Source: CAYMZZ01 sp964395095 (lineage in GTDB: Bacteria > Bacteroidota > Bacteroidia > Chitinophagales > Chitinophagaceae). From it: a stretch of 64,000 nucleotides of DNA. Both the position numbers and the translations under genes were made by a program. Below, in pieces: positions 1 to 9,443 of this stretch. Each line of letters begins with the position of its first letter. Within the stretch, counting starts at the first letter, position 1. The notes under the pieces were generated by a model. The model saw nothing but the letters and a program-made list of their open reading frames with translations. It searched no databases and was not told where the DNA came from. Location: positions 186,001 through 250,000 of the forward strand of contig CAYMZZ010000004.1 in the NCBI GenBank assembly GCA_964395095.1, written 5' to 3'.

Positions 1-2
1 AT

Positions 3-1667
3 CTCGACCGTGAGGACCTCGCCACACGGATCATTGGCTTTCTCCTGCTGGTTGTGTACGTGGGCTGCTTTTCATTTCCACTGATCGATAAAGATGCCGC
101 GCACCATGCAAATATTGCCTTGCGCATGCTGCAGTATAATGATTATGCCAGCCTGGTAGACCGGGAAATGGATTACCTCGACAAACCTCATTTGTTGTTT
201 TGGAGCTCGGCGTTGAGTTTCAAAATTTTTGGTGTCACCACATTTGCCCATCGACTTCCAGCATTGCTATATGCCCTGCTTTCCGTGTACAGCACCTATA
301 AACTCAGTTTGCACCTGGGCAATAAGAGCACAGCAAGGCTGGCGGCCATTATGTTGGGAACGGCCCAGGGTTTTATCATTTCCATCAACGATGCACGGAT
401 GGAAACGCCATTGACGGCGGGTATCATTTTCGGTTTGTGGCAACTGATTGTGTACGTGGATCGGGGTCGTTGGTGGAATCTTTTGCTCGGCGCCCTTGGT
501 GTGGCCATTGCTTTTTCCACGAAAGGCTGGATAGGACCCATTATCATTTTCGTGACCCTGTTCTTTTATTTGCTGATGAATAAGAGATGGGATGTACTGG
601 CGAAAGCTAAAACCTGGCTATTTATTCCATTCTTTTTCCTTTTTATTTCCCCGGTCCTCTATGCCTATTACCTGCAGTTTGATCTTCATCCCGAAAAAGT
701 GATCCGGGGCATGGATAATATTTCAGGAATAAAATTTATTCTTTGGGATCAGAATTTCGAGCGCTTCGATGGAGACAGTTTTAAGAAGGGCGGACGCAAT
801 AGCGAGTATTTTTTTCTGTATCACACTTTTCTTTGGGCCTATTTTCCCTGGAGTATTTTAGCCTACCTGGCGTTGGTAGTGGGCATAAAAAGGGTATTTT
901 CAAAAACAGCGCCCAAATCAAATGTTAGCTTTGCCGCTCTTGCCTTTGGATTCCTGCTCTTTGTGATCAGTTTTTCCAATTTCAAAATGCCGCATTATAT
1001 ATTCTGGTTTCTTCCTTTGGTTACCTTGTTTGCTGCACCTTATTTACGTGAGCTGATGAGTGGAAAACCAGGTCATCGTTTCTTTTATATTCTGCACGTA
1101 ACGTTTGCGGTGCTGGTATTGCTGGCAACAATCGCCTTGAATTTCTATTTCTTTCAACCCGCGAGCTGGTGGGCCTGGACGGCAGGCATAGCGCTGATTC
1201 TTGCGCTTATTTATGTATTGATCAAACCGCAAAAAGAGAAAGGGCTGAAGTTGGTTTATGTGAGTGCGGGACTGAGTATCGTTTTCAACTTTTTTGTGAA
1301 TTACAGCTTTTTCCCCAATCTTTTTCGTTACCAGGGCGGAGAGGAGCTTGTGGAACTAATGGAAGAAAAGGGAATAGAGATTGATGACAGTAAAATAAAG
1401 TTGATTGATACCCACGCGCACAGTTTCGATTTTTATAGCGGCTATAATCACTCGGTAGCCAATGCAGATAGTTTGCCAAGGGGCGATAGCAGTTATTACT
1501 ATTTATTGGGTTCAGGCGATGCGCATCGTTTGATCGAAAAGGGCTATACCATTGATACCCTGGTTAGCCATCCGGATTTTAATGTATCCACCATCAAGCT
1601 GAAGTTTCTCCGGAATGAAACCCGTGAGTCTACCCTCGATACACTGATGCTGGCCCGTGTGTATTAA
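3..1667 (+). CDS. ArnT-like family 39 glycosyltransferase, 5'-truncated by window edge
   Basis: Integral membrane glycosyltransferase of the GT39/ArnT/PMT type, which transfers a sugar from a polyprenyl-phosphate donor to an envelope acceptor. The reading frame is open to the left edge, with 17 residues before the first GTG (position 54), so the true start lies outside the window. Near the N-terminus an acidic motif PLIDKDAAHHANIA sits where the family keeps its catalytic acid in the first periplasmic loop. About ten hydrophobic segments follow, then a soluble C-terminal domain of roughly 110 residues. It converges on the next gene with a 4-bp overlap. The family call is firm; donor and acceptor cannot be read from the sequence. 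Confidence 0.85.
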   Translation, partial: LDREDLATRIIGFLLLVVYVGCFSFPLIDKDAAHHANIALRMLQYNDYASLVDREMDYLDKPHLLFWSSALSFKIFGVTTFAHRLPALLYALLSVYSTYKLSLHLGNKSTARLAAIMLGTAQGFIISINDARMETPLTAGIIFGLWQLIVYVDRGRWWNLLLGALGVAIAFSTKGWIGPIIIFVTLFFYLLMNKRWDVLAKAKTWLFIPFFFLFISPVLYAYYLQFDLHPEKVIRGMDNISGIKFILWDQNFERFDGDSFKKGGRNSEYFFLYHTFLWAYFPWSILAYLALVVGIKRVFSKTAPKSNVSFAALAFGFLLFVISFSNFKMPHYIFWFLPLVTLFAAPYLRELMSGKPGHRFFYILHVTFAVLVLLATIALNFYFFQPASWWAWTAGIALILALIYVLIKPQKEKGLKLVYVSAGLSIVFNFFVNYSFFPNLFRYQGGEELVELMEEKGIEIDDSKIKLIDTHAHSFDFYSGYNHSVANADSLPRGDSSYYYLLGSGDAHRLIEKGYTIDTLVSHPDFNVSTIKLKFLRNETRESTLDTLMLARVY

Positions 1668-2353
1668 ATCTTTTCTTCTTTCTGAAAAATTCTCTGGTTG
1701 ATGGGGTAGGCGAGAATAAGGAAGAACAGCATAGCTTCGCCCGCTTCCAGAAGTTCCGCCCTCTTGCCATGCTGAATGAATTCGGTGAGCAGAAATACCG
1801 TAGTGATACACACAATATGATAGAACCGGGGAATGGGTATGGCTGAACGATCGGCAAAGCGACGGAATCCTGATTTATAGTGATAGAGCACGGGAAATAT
1901 CAGCAGGTATATCGCCATCACGCTCACGAGTCCAATGGAAAAAATTATCTTATTGATTTTTTTCCCTCCCACCACCAGGTTGTGCAGGTTGGTTTCACCC
2001 TGCGCATTATTTTTCTGAAAAAATTCTGAGCTCTCTATTCCAAATATTCTTTGTCCCCAGGAAATTTCCTCACCTGCGGCAAAGAAAAGAAAGGCCGCGA
2101 GAAAGAATGTCACAAACAGAAACCAGGGTTTGCGGAATTTGCGCAAAGCGAGAAAGCGTCGCAGGCAAAGCCAGGAGCCCATCAAAAGACCCAATACGGT
2201 TATCCACTCAACCACTCCGTCTTCCTGTATATATTTTTCAAAGAGCGGTAAATTGGTATAGAAAAATACAAAGCCCAGAATAAGTAGTATCGCCACAATA
2301 GCCAGCACAATCTTTTCGGTACTGTTGGGTTTGTATGAGGTCAGGTTTTGCAT
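1664..2353 (-). CDS. Conserved polytopic membrane protein of unknown function
   Basis: A 229-residue protein with about six hydrophobic segments. The most conspicuous block is AGEEISWGQRIFG after the third segment, a pattern I recall from uncharacterised Bacteroidota membrane proteins; the charged residues inside a membrane-proximal GEEISWGQR motif suggest a functional site. No enzymatic domain is recognised. The stop overlaps the stop region of the convergent glycosyltransferase gene by 4 bp, so the two transcripts overlap. It is followed after 27 bp (upstream side) by the aminotransferase on the same strand, so co-transcription is possible. Confidence 0.75.
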   Translation of the reverse strand: MQNLTSYKPNSTEKIVLAIVAILLILGFVFFYTNLPLFEKYIQEDGVVEWITVLGLLMGSWLCLRRFLALRKFRKPWFLFVTFFLAAFLFFAAGEEISWGQRIFGIESSEFFQKNNAQGETNLHNLVVGGKKINKIIFSIGLVSVMAIYLLIFPVLYHYKSGFRRFADRSAIPIPRFYHIVCITTVFLLTEFIQHGKRAELLEAGEAMLFFLILAYPINQRIFQKEEKI

Positions 2354-2380
2354 AATGGCAACAAAGTTGTGGAAATTTGA

Positions 2381-3523
2381 TTAAATACTGCTCAGGCGGT
2401 GAACGGCCTCCTGCAGGGTTGACTTTTGCTTCGCGAAGCAAAAGCGGATGACATGTTCATCGGTTCCATCCGTGTAAAAGGAGGAAACCGGTATGGCCGC
2501 TACTTTATGTTCGCGGGTAAGTTGTCTCACGAAATCCTGGTCTCCTGCATCACTAATGCGCTGGTAGCGGGCGCAGATAAAGTAACTGCCCTGGCTGGGA
2601 AGGAGGTCAAATCGGGTACTGCTCATCAGGGAGGAGAAATAGTCGCGCCGATCCTGCATATCGCTGGCCAATTGCAGATAATGTTCCTTTTCGTGGAGAA
2701 AACTGGCCAGCGCCACCTGTGAGGGAGAATGGCAGGAAAAGCAATTGTACTGATGCAGCTTCCTGAATTCTTTCATGAGCTGCACGGGCGCAATGGCATA
2801 GCCCAGCTTCCAGCCGGTACAATGAAAAACTTTGCCAAACGAAAAGCATACGATGGCGCTTTGCATCAAATCGGGGTAACGCAACAGGCTTAAATGGGGC
2901 CTGCCATCATATACGAGGTGTTCATATACTTCATCACTTAGAATGTATAATGGCTGGCTTCTTCCATTCTGCAATTTTCGGAGCTGCTCAATGTCCTGCT
3001 CATCAAGTATGGACCCGGTGGGGTTATTGGGATTGTTGAGAATGATCATTCGGGTGCGGGCGGTAATGGAATCCTCCACCAGTTGCCAGTTTATTTTGTA
3101 TCCGGGAAACTGGAGTGGAATGCGCACCGGTACCGCGCCATTGACCTGTATACCGGGTATATAGCTGTCGTAGGCGGGCTCCAATACAATTACCTCATCG
3201 CCGGGATGCAACAGGCTGCTCATGGCAGTATACAGCGCATAAGTGCCGCCCGGGGTAATGGTTATTTCTTCAGCAGGATCAATGGTTGCCGAATACAACA
3301 TCGCTGCCTTTTGGGCAATGGCCTCGCGCAGCGGCAGATAACCCTGCATGGGAAGGTATTGGTTGTACCCATCGCGCATCGCTTTTGCTACCAGGTCCAC
3401 CAGCGCTTCGGGCATGGGGAAGTCGGGAAAACCCTGGCCCAGGTTAACGGCGCCATGCTCCTGTGCCAGCGCGCTCATGATGGTAAAAATGCTGGTGCCT
3501 ACCTCGGGCAGTTTTGTCTTCAA
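2381..3523 (-). CDS. Class I/II PLP-dependent aminotransferase (methionine/kynurenine type)
   Basis: Fold-type I aminotransferase, closest in pattern to YbdL-like methionine aminotransferases and kynurenine transaminases, which move the amino group of Met or aromatic amino acids to a 2-oxo acid. The N-terminal GQGFPDFP (residues 29-36), the NNPNNPTG block (163-170), SDEVY (196-200) and the pyridoxal-binding lysine in SFGK (about residue 231) are all present. Length of 380 residues is normal. It is cytosolic. The MmcQ-like gene lies 12 bp upstream and the exonuclease gene beyond, all on the minus strand, suggesting an operon without an obvious pathway theme. Exact substrate is inference. Confidence 0.9.
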   Translation of the reverse strand: MKTKLPEVGTSIFTIMSALAQEHGAVNLGQGFPDFPMPEALVDLVAKAMRDGYNQYLPMQGYLPLREAIAQKAAMLYSATIDPAEEITITPGGTYALYTAMSSLLHPGDEVIVLEPAYDSYIPGIQVNGAVPVRIPLQFPGYKINWQLVEDSITARTRMIILNNPNNPTGSILDEQDIEQLRKLQNGRSQPLYILSDEVYEHLVYDGRPHLSLLRYPDLMQSAIVCFSFGKVFHCTGWKLGYAIAPVQLMKEFRKLHQYNCFSCHSPSQVALASFLHEKEHYLQLASDMQDRRDYFSSLMSSTRFDLLPSQGSYFICARYQRISDAGDQDFVRQLTREHKVAAIPVSSFYTDGTDEHVIRFCFAKQKSTLQEAVHRLSSI

Positions 3524-3535
3524 GTGATGATAATT

Positions 3536-3853
3536 TTATTTTCTAACCAGTTTATAGGAATCGTCTATCCAATCCAAAACTTGTTTCCGGGAAACAGATC
3601 CGTCGGCAACGATCGTATTCCAGTGTTTCTTATTCATGTGGTAACCGGGCAAAACACAGGCATACTGTTCGCGCAATTCCTCCACTTTTTCCGGATGGCA
3701 TTTTACATTGAAGCGAATCGGGTTTTGATCAAGGCCCGTTAGCAGGAAGATCTTGCCCTTCACTTTGTAAACCAGTACATCCGGGCCAAATGGCTGTGTT
3801 TCTTCCACATCGGGTAGGGAGAGGCAGTAATCCCTGAGCTCTTCAATATTCAC
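3536..3853 (-). CDS. MmcQ/YjbR family protein
   Basis: A 105-residue protein of the MmcQ/YjbR family, small proteins with a CyaY-like fold often annotated as DNA-binding. The start MNIEELRDYCLSLPDVEETQPFG and the later FNVKCHPEKVEELREQY and NKKHWNTI blocks are typical of this family. The family has no settled biochemical role. It sits between the exonuclease and the aminotransferase with gaps of about 10 bp on both sides, so the three genes are probably one transcript. Confidence 0.88.
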   Translation of the reverse strand: MNIEELRDYCLSLPDVEETQPFGPDVLVYKVKGKIFLLTGLDQNPIRFNVKCHPEKVEELREQYACVLPGYHMNKKHWNTIVADGSVSRKQVLDWIDDSYKLVRK

Positions 3854-3863
3854 GGTATTGATT

Positions 3864-4583
3864 TTATTTAATCTCGATATGCTGCTCTTCTATCAGCGGC
3901 TCGCCCTGCATGCGTAATAGAATTTGCACAACGGTCAGTACATCTTTCTGACAGTAATGTACTATTCGGGGCAGGTCCCGGTTTTTCCAGTACACATCCC
4001 CCACCATACTACCGTCGATATCATCTTTTGGGGTGGGAACGCCAAGCGCATGGGCGAGCAGGTTGAGTGAGGTATAGCTTTTGAAGTCGCCATATTTCCA
4101 TAGCTCCATCGTATCGAGATGGTTCACTTCCCAGGGCTTTTTACCCGCAATATCGAGCAGGGATGGGATTGGAAGCTGATTGATGAGCATGCGACGGCAG
4201 ATGTAAGGAAAATCAAACTCTTTGCCGTTGTGCGCACAAAGGTATCGGTTTTCATTGCCTGACCATTTCTGCAGCATGTCGCGAAAAGCAAGTAGTAAAT
4301 CTTTTTCATTGTCACCTGCGAAGGATTTCAACAAAAGTTTTCGCTCATTTCCCTGGCCCAGCAAAACGCCACAACTGATGCATATAATTTTTCCGAACTC
4401 GGCATAAATGCCCGCACGGGCATAGAGTGTTTCTGCCGTTTCATCTTCACGATTGCGCAGCAGGGCTTCGCTTTTTTTGTTCCAGAGTTGTTGCCATTCC
4501 GCAGGAACCGATGCGAAATCGGGATGCTGGGATACCGTTTCTATGTCGAGAAATAGAATATTCTGAAGCGGAAACGAAGGCAT
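3864..4583 (-). CDS. DEDDy-type 3'-5' exonuclease (DNA polymerase B exonuclease-like)
   Basis: A 239-residue stand-alone exonuclease domain of the RNase H-like fold, family of predicted 3'-5' exonucleases related to the proofreading domain of B-family polymerases. All four metal-binding acids are visible: D13 and E15 in FLDIETV, D124 in HNGKEFDFP, and D214 in YCQKDV with Tyr210 giving the DEDDy signature. It would remove nucleotides from DNA or RNA 3' ends in the cytosol. No polymerase domain follows. The biological substrate is unknown. It probably heads the operon with the MmcQ-like protein and the aminotransferase. Confidence 0.88.
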   Translation of the reverse strand: MPSFPLQNILFLDIETVSQHPDFASVPAEWQQLWNKKSEALLRNREDETAETLYARAGIYAEFGKIICISCGVLLGQGNERKLLLKSFAGDNEKDLLLAFRDMLQKWSGNENRYLCAHNGKEFDFPYICRRMLINQLPIPSLLDIAGKKPWEVNHLDTMELWKYGDFKSYTSLNLLAHALGVPTPKDDIDGSMVGDVYWKNRDLPRIVHYCQKDVLTVVQILLRMQGEPLIEEQHIEIK

Positions 4584-4658
4584 AGCGGGTATTTTGGTTC
4601 AAAGCTATTCAGTATCTCCTTCAAAAGGCCGGGAAAAATCACGGAAACGGGTGTTTTT

Positions 4659-5744
4659 TTACAGGTATTTTTCTCCCTTATTTCGCTTTACTTCGGCCAC
4701 TATTTCTTTAATCTCCTGTTCCTTTTCTTTTCTACAAATGAGCAATACATCTTTGGTATCTACCACTATAAAGTCTTCCATGCCCTGCAATACCACCAAT
4801 TTGTTGTTGGGAACATGCACCATGGTATTGCGGGTGTCGAATACCATTACCTGGCTGCCGGCCACAGCATTCTGAAAATAGTCCTTTTCCATATTTTGCC
4901 AGGCACTGTTCCAGGTACCCAGGTCGCTCCACTGAAAACTGGCGGGAATCACGTACACGTTATCTGCTTTTTCCATGATGCCGAAGTCGATGGAAATATT
5001 GGTGCATTGGGGATAGATACGTTCGATGGCTTCTTTTTCGGCTGCTGTATTCAACGATTCCTTTTCGGCGGCGAATACCTCATAAATTTCGGGAAGGTGT
5101 TTTTCGAATGCGCTGATGATATTTTTCACCTTCCAGGTAAAAATGCCTGCGTTCCAAAGAAAATCGCCACTGCTCAGAAAGGTCTGCGCCAATTCGAGGT
5201 TGGGCTTTTCGGTAAATGTCTTCACTTTGTATATACCCGGCGCTACTTCCAGGTCATCATGCTGTATATAACCATAGCCCGTATTGGGGTGCGTGGGCTT
5301 TATGCCGATGGTTACCAGGGCATTGATATGGTCGATAAACCGGAGTGCGGTTTCCGTTGTCTTCACAAAAGCTTCATCGTCGAGTATCAGGTTATCTGCC
5401 GGCGCGGCAATCATCAGGGCATCCGGATTTATTTGCTGAAGCTTGAATGCGATATAAGCAATGCAGGGGGCGGTATTTTTGCGCGAGGGTTCACCCAGTA
5501 TATTGGCTTCCTTCATCTGCGGCAACTGTTCCTTCACTTTTTGTACATACTCTTGCGCCGTAACCACGAATATGTTTTCCGCTGGCACCAGTTTACTGTA
5601 CCGGTCAAAGGTTTGCTGGATAAGCGTTTTGCCTGTGCCCAGGATATCGAGAAACTGCTTGGGGTGCGTGGTGCGGCTCATGGGCCAGAAACGGCTGCCG
5701 ATTCCGCCGGCCATTATGGCTACATAGTTGTTGTTCTTATTCAT
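4659..5744 (-). CDS. manC: Mannose-1-phosphate guanylyltransferase
   Basis: Converts mannose-1-phosphate and GTP to GDP-mannose, the donor for LPS, capsule and glycoprotein mannose and the precursor of GDP-fucose. The N-terminal nucleotidyltransferase signature MAGGIGSRFWPMSR (residues 11-24) followed by HPKQFLD is diagnostic, and NTGYGYIQ and KTFTEKPN are further family motifs. At 361 residues it is the short form without the C-terminal phosphomannose isomerase cupin domain found in bifunctional enzymes. It lies 33 bp from kdsD on the same strand, consistent with a shared role in surface polysaccharide sugar supply. Confidence 0.95.
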   Translation of the reverse strand: MNKNNNYVAIMAGGIGSRFWPMSRTTHPKQFLDILGTGKTLIQQTFDRYSKLVPAENIFVVTAQEYVQKVKEQLPQMKEANILGEPSRKNTAPCIAYIAFKLQQINPDALMIAAPADNLILDDEAFVKTTETALRFIDHINALVTIGIKPTHPNTGYGYIQHDDLEVAPGIYKVKTFTEKPNLELAQTFLSSGDFLWNAGIFTWKVKNIISAFEKHLPEIYEVFAAEKESLNTAAEKEAIERIYPQCTNISIDFGIMEKADNVYVIPASFQWSDLGTWNSAWQNMEKDYFQNAVAGSQVMVFDTRNTMVHVPNNKLVVLQGMEDFIVVDTKDVLLICRKEKEQEIKEIVAEVKRNKGEKYL

Positions 5745-5777
5745 GGTTATTCATGCATTGGGCCTGCCTGTAAAGGA

Positions 5778-6743
5778 TTATAATAACCCTTCTCTTATCA
5801 GGTCGTGCAGGTGAATCATTCCCAGGTATTTTCCCTGGTCCGTTACGGCCAGTTGGGTAATCTCATACTTGCGCAATAAGTCGAGCGCTTCCACCGCCAG
5901 TGCGTCGGGTACTATGGTTTTGGGCGAACGGGTCATGATCTGCTCTGCATGCAGCGATTCGGTGAACCGCTGCTGGTTGCGAAGCATGCGTCGAAGGTCT
6001 CCATCCGTAATAATGCCCACCAATTGCTCGCTGGCATCGGTTACGGCCGTTACGCCCAGCCGCTTTTGGGTCATTTCCACGATCACCTGCTCCAGGCTGG
6101 CATCCGGAGCTACGGCAGGTTTTTCGTTAGTGGGATATAAGTCGGATACGCGCAGGTATAATTTTTTTCCAAGGGTCCCTCCCGGGTGAAAGCGGGCAAA
6201 ATCATCGGGTCTGAAGCCTTTCAATTCCATCAGGCATACCGCCAGTGCGTCGCCCATTACCAGTTGGGCCGTGGTGCTACTGGTAGGCGCCAGGTTGTTG
6301 GGGCAGGCTTCTTTATCTACCGTCGTGTTTAAAACAAGGGATGATTGCCGGGCGAGGTAGGATTCCATATTCCCCACCATGCCAATAATCGTATTACCAA
6401 AATTGCGAATCAGGGGAATCAGGATCTTTATTTCCGGGCTTTCTCCACTTTTGCTCAGCACCATTACAATATCGTCCTGCTGCACCATACCCAGGTCGCC
6501 ATGAATGGCATCGGCCGCATGCAGAAATATGGATGGCGTACCCGTGCTATTGAAAGTGGCCACTATTTTTTGGGCAATCACCGCACTTTTGCCAATACCG
6601 CTCACCACCACCCTTCCCCGGCATTCGGCAATGGCCATCACCGCTTTTTCAAAATCAGCATTGATCGATTGGGCCAACCCCTGTATGGAGCGGGCTTCCA
6701 GTTCAATGGTTTGCAGTGCTATGGGAATAATGGAGGAAGCCAT
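5778..6743 (-). CDS. kdsD: Arabinose-5-phosphate isomerase (KpsF/GutQ family)
   Basis: Interconverts ribulose-5-phosphate and arabinose-5-phosphate, the first committed step to Kdo for lipid A core. An SIS sugar-phosphate isomerase domain occupies about residues 30-170 (VSGIGKSAVIAQKI, ADAIHGDLGM, LSKSGESPEI), followed by two CBS domains to the C-terminus (VGIITDGDLRRML and LGMIHLHDLI). Length of 321 residues is standard. kdsB, a later Kdo step, is at 23837-24556 in this window. The gene reads away from recQ across a 376-bp divergent intergenic region. Confidence 0.95.
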   Translation of the reverse strand: MASSIIPIALQTIELEARSIQGLAQSINADFEKAVMAIAECRGRVVVSGIGKSAVIAQKIVATFNSTGTPSIFLHAADAIHGDLGMVQQDDIVMVLSKSGESPEIKILIPLIRNFGNTIIGMVGNMESYLARQSSLVLNTTVDKEACPNNLAPTSSTTAQLVMGDALAVCLMELKGFRPDDFARFHPGGTLGKKLYLRVSDLYPTNEKPAVAPDASLEQVIVEMTQKRLGVTAVTDASEQLVGIITDGDLRRMLRNQQRFTESLHAEQIMTRSPKTIVPDALAVEALDLLRKYEITQLAVTDQGKYLGMIHLHDLIREGLL

Positions 6744-7119
6744 AAGCTTGGGCGGGTAGCATTATAATGTGCGCAAAATTAACAGGTTTTGTGTACAATA
6801 GCCCTTTTCCCTTATACCGTCCCTCAATTTTAACGATACGGGCTATGGAATACGGCTTTTCGGCTGTAAATTCGCAGTCCTCTTGTAACGGGTTTTTAGC
6901 CGAGAAGAAGGAATGCTGCGAGAAAGAGCTTATGACCTGAAGGTCTCCTACACCACCTGGCTTCCGGAAAAGAGAAACACTTATTTGGATGGATGAGCTT
7001 GCCTGTGCATAATTAATGCGCTGTTTAATGGCTTTATCAATCAAAAAAGAGTAACTTAAACAATCCGGCACTTGGCTAAGTGCCCCGGTAATTACCGGTT
7101 TGGGAGTAATAAATGAGCA
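6744..7119. other. Divergent kdsD/recQ intergenic region
   Basis: This 376-bp stretch separates the starts of kdsD and recQ. I see no convincing coding frame or RNA gene. The recQ-proximal end holds the two symmetrical elements listed separately at 7068-7098. A 9-codon open frame beginning with ATG at 7113 overlaps the recQ start in another frame; this may be chance. Confidence 0.5.
7068..7098. promoter_or_regulatory. Hairpin plus perfect palindrome ahead of recQ
   Basis: GCACTT-ggct-AAGTGC (7068-7083) can form a 6-bp hairpin, and one base later comes the perfect 14-bp palindrome CCGGTAATTACCGG (7085-7098). They end 21 bp before the recQ ATG, a position suited to an operator or to a leader RNA structure. 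The regulator is unknown and the function is inference. Confidence 0.4.
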
Positions 7120-9384
7120 ATGGGAACGACAACCGCTAAGAAGTCCGGTGAAAAAAAACCGGCAAAATCCAAACAACCTGCAAAACCGGCTGCCCGGTTC
7201 GACCTGCACAAGGCTTTACAGCAATATTTTGGTTTCGACAAGTTTAAAGGCACCCAGGAAAAGGTAATTGAGTCGCTGCTTTCGGGTCGCGATACTTTTG
7301 TCATTATGCCCACCGGTGGTGGCAAAAGCCTTTGTTACCAGCTCCCGGCCATGGTGAGCGAGGGTGTGGCCATCATAGTGTCGCCGCTGATTGCGCTGAT
7401 GAAAAACCAGGTTGACCTGGTGCGTAGCTATAGCAGCGACGATGATGTGGCGCATTTTCTCAACTCCACGCTTTCCAAAAAAGAAATCAAGGAGGTGCAC
7501 GACGACCTGCTTACGGGCAAAACCAAGATGCTCTATGTAGCACCGGAAACCCTGACCAAGCAGGAGAACCTCGAATTTTTTGCCGACCTGAAGATTTCAT
7601 TTTTTGCGGTGGATGAAGCACACTGTATTTCGGAATGGGGCCACGATTTCCGCCCGGAATACCGCCGCCTCCGCGAGATGATGATCCAGATAAATCCGGA
7701 CATACCCGTTATAGCACTCACGGCTACCGCTACCCCCAAAGTGCAGAGCGATATTGTAAAGAACCTCGATCTGCGGGAGCCCAATATTTATATTTCTTCC
7801 TTCAACCGGCCCAACCTCTATTATGAGGTGCTGCCCAAGATCAAGAAATCGCAAACCGATGAAAGCATTGTACGCTTTATTAAATCGGCCAAAGGAAGAA
7901 GCGGTATTATTTATACGCTGAACAGGAAGACAACCGAAGAACTGGCCGATATTCTGAACGCCAACGGCATAAAGGCGGTGGCCTACCATGCCGGCCTGGA
8001 TAGTAAGCTGAGGGCCGACCGGCAGGATCAGTTTTTGAATGAAGACGTGCAGGTGATTTGTGCCACCATCGCATTTGGCATGGGCATCGATAAGCCCGAT
8101 ATCCGCTTTGTAATCCATTACAATATTCCCAAGAGCATTGAAAACTATTACCAGGAAACCGGTCGTGCCGGCCGCGATGGACTGGATGGCCGATGCATTC
8201 TCTACTATTCGCATAAAGACGTAAGCAAGCTGGAGCACCTGATGCGCGACAAGCCTTTGAGCGAACGCGAAGTGGGTGCGCAACTCATTAATGAAACCGT
8301 TGCTTTTGCAGAAGCAGGCGTGTGCCGGCGCAAAGTGCTGATGAGCTATTTTGGCGAAGCGTATGAGCAGGAAAACTGCGGCCAGTGCGACAATTGCAAG
8401 CAACCCAAAGAAAAAATAGAAGCCCGCGACGAAGCAGTGCTGGTGCTGAAAGCCATTCGCCAGCTCGACGAACGGTTTGCCACCGACTATGTGGTGCAGA
8501 TTATCGCCGGCCGGCTCACGCCACAAATCAAGATGTTCCGCCACGAGGGCCTCAGCGCTTTTGCGAGTGGTAACGATAAGGAGCCCTTCTTCTGGAACTC
8601 CCTGATCAGGCAAATGTTGCTCGAAGGATTGCTGGCAAAGGATATAGAAGAGTATGGCGTGCTCAAGTTTACCAAAAAGGGCGAAGGGTTCTTGAAGAAG
8701 CCAAAGTCGTTCCCCATTGTGCTCAACACCATGTATGCCGAAGCCAATGCCGATGATGAGGAAGGCATGGCCGAGCAGGGTGGAGGTGCAACCGATGAAA
8801 AGCTGTTTGAGATGCTGAAAGAATTGCGGCAGAAGGAAGCGAAGAAGAAGAATCTGCCACCCTTTGTAATTTTCCTCGAAACATCCCTGCAGGATATGGC
8901 CACGCTATACCCCACCAGCACCAGCGATTTGGAAAAATGCCAGGGCGTAAGCAAGGGCAAAGCCATCCGCTATGGCAAGCCCTTTGTGGAAATGATAGCC
9001 CGGTATGTAGAGGAAAACAACATAGTGAAGCCCGACGATTTTGTGATGAAGAGTGTGGTAAACAAGAGCGGCAGCAAAGTATACATCATCCAGAATACAG
9101 ACCGCAAGATGAGCCTCGAAACCATTGCCCGCAATAAGGGTTGGCGTATGGACGAGATGCTTGAAGAAATGGAAACCATTGCCGCCAGCGGAACCAAGCT
9201 CAACCTCGACTATGCCATCGACGAAATGCTCGACGAAAGCGAGCAGGAGGAGATAATAGAGTATTTCAAGACCTGCGAAACCAGCAGTCTGCAGGTAGCC
9301 CAGCAGGAACTGGCCGACTATAATTTCAACTGGGAGCAGCTCAAGATCATGCGGATCAAGTTTTTAAGTGAGTACGGCATGTAA
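7120..9384 (+). CDS. recQ: ATP-dependent DNA helicase RecQ, long form
   Basis: 3'-5' superfamily 2 helicase that unwinds recombination and replication intermediates. Domains in order: a Lys/Pro/Ala-rich N-terminal tail (1-26); helicase lobe 1 with Walker A PTGGGKS (64-70) and DEAH box in VDEAHCISEW; lobe 2 with ETGRAGRDG; RecQ zinc-binding cysteines in CRRKVLMSYFGE and CGQCDNC; winged helix; an HRDC domain; and a C-terminal helix-turn-helix extension. At 754 residues it exceeds the 610-residue E. coli enzyme, as is common in Bacteroidota. The start at 7120 is chosen because the ATG at 7113 stops after nine codons. Confidence 0.96.
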   Translation: MGTTTAKKSGEKKPAKSKQPAKPAARFDLHKALQQYFGFDKFKGTQEKVIESLLSGRDTFVIMPTGGGKSLCYQLPAMVSEGVAIIVSPLIALMKNQVDLVRSYSSDDDVAHFLNSTLSKKEIKEVHDDLLTGKTKMLYVAPETLTKQENLEFFADLKISFFAVDEAHCISEWGHDFRPEYRRLREMMIQINPDIPVIALTATATPKVQSDIVKNLDLREPNIYISSFNRPNLYYEVLPKIKKSQTDESIVRFIKSAKGRSGIIYTLNRKTTEELADILNANGIKAVAYHAGLDSKLRADRQDQFLNEDVQVICATIAFGMGIDKPDIRFVIHYNIPKSIENYYQETGRAGRDGLDGRCILYYSHKDVSKLEHLMRDKPLSEREVGAQLINETVAFAEAGVCRRKVLMSYFGEAYEQENCGQCDNCKQPKEKIEARDEAVLVLKAIRQLDERFATDYVVQIIAGRLTPQIKMFRHEGLSAFASGNDKEPFFWNSLIRQMLLEGLLAKDIEEYGVLKFTKKGEGFLKKPKSFPIVLNTMYAEANADDEEGMAEQGGGATDEKLFEMLKELRQKEAKKKNLPPFVIFLETSLQDMATLYPTSTSDLEKCQGVSKGKAIRYGKPFVEMIARYVEENNIVKPDDFVMKSVVNKSGSKVYIIQNTDRKMSLETIARNKGWRMDEMLEEMETIAASGTKLNLDYAIDEMLDESEQEEIIEYFKTCETSSLQVAQQELADYNFNWEQLKIMRIKFLSEYGM

Positions 9385-9401
9385 GAAAATTCTGCCCCGG
9401 A

Positions 9402-9434
9402 TTTGTCAGATTAGCCGGAATCGGCCTATCTTTG
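9402..9434 (+). promoter_or_regulatory. Bacteroidota-type promoter of tRNA-Phe
   Basis: TTTG at 9402-9405 and TATCTTTG at 9427-9434, 21 nt apart, match the Bacteroidota -33 (TTTG) and -7 (TAnnTTTG) elements. The predicted transcription start falls just before the tRNA at 9444. Confidence 0.65.
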
Positions 9435-9443
9435 CAGCCGCAC

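Noticed and set aside
4815..5783. Long open frame antisense to manC
   Set aside because: It mirrors a clear manC gene and its translation shows no domain; GC-rich third positions of manC create the open frame.
7597..8613. 338-codon frame antisense to recQ
   Set aside because: It lies wholly inside recQ, whose motifs are intact; the antisense protein looks like compositional shadow.
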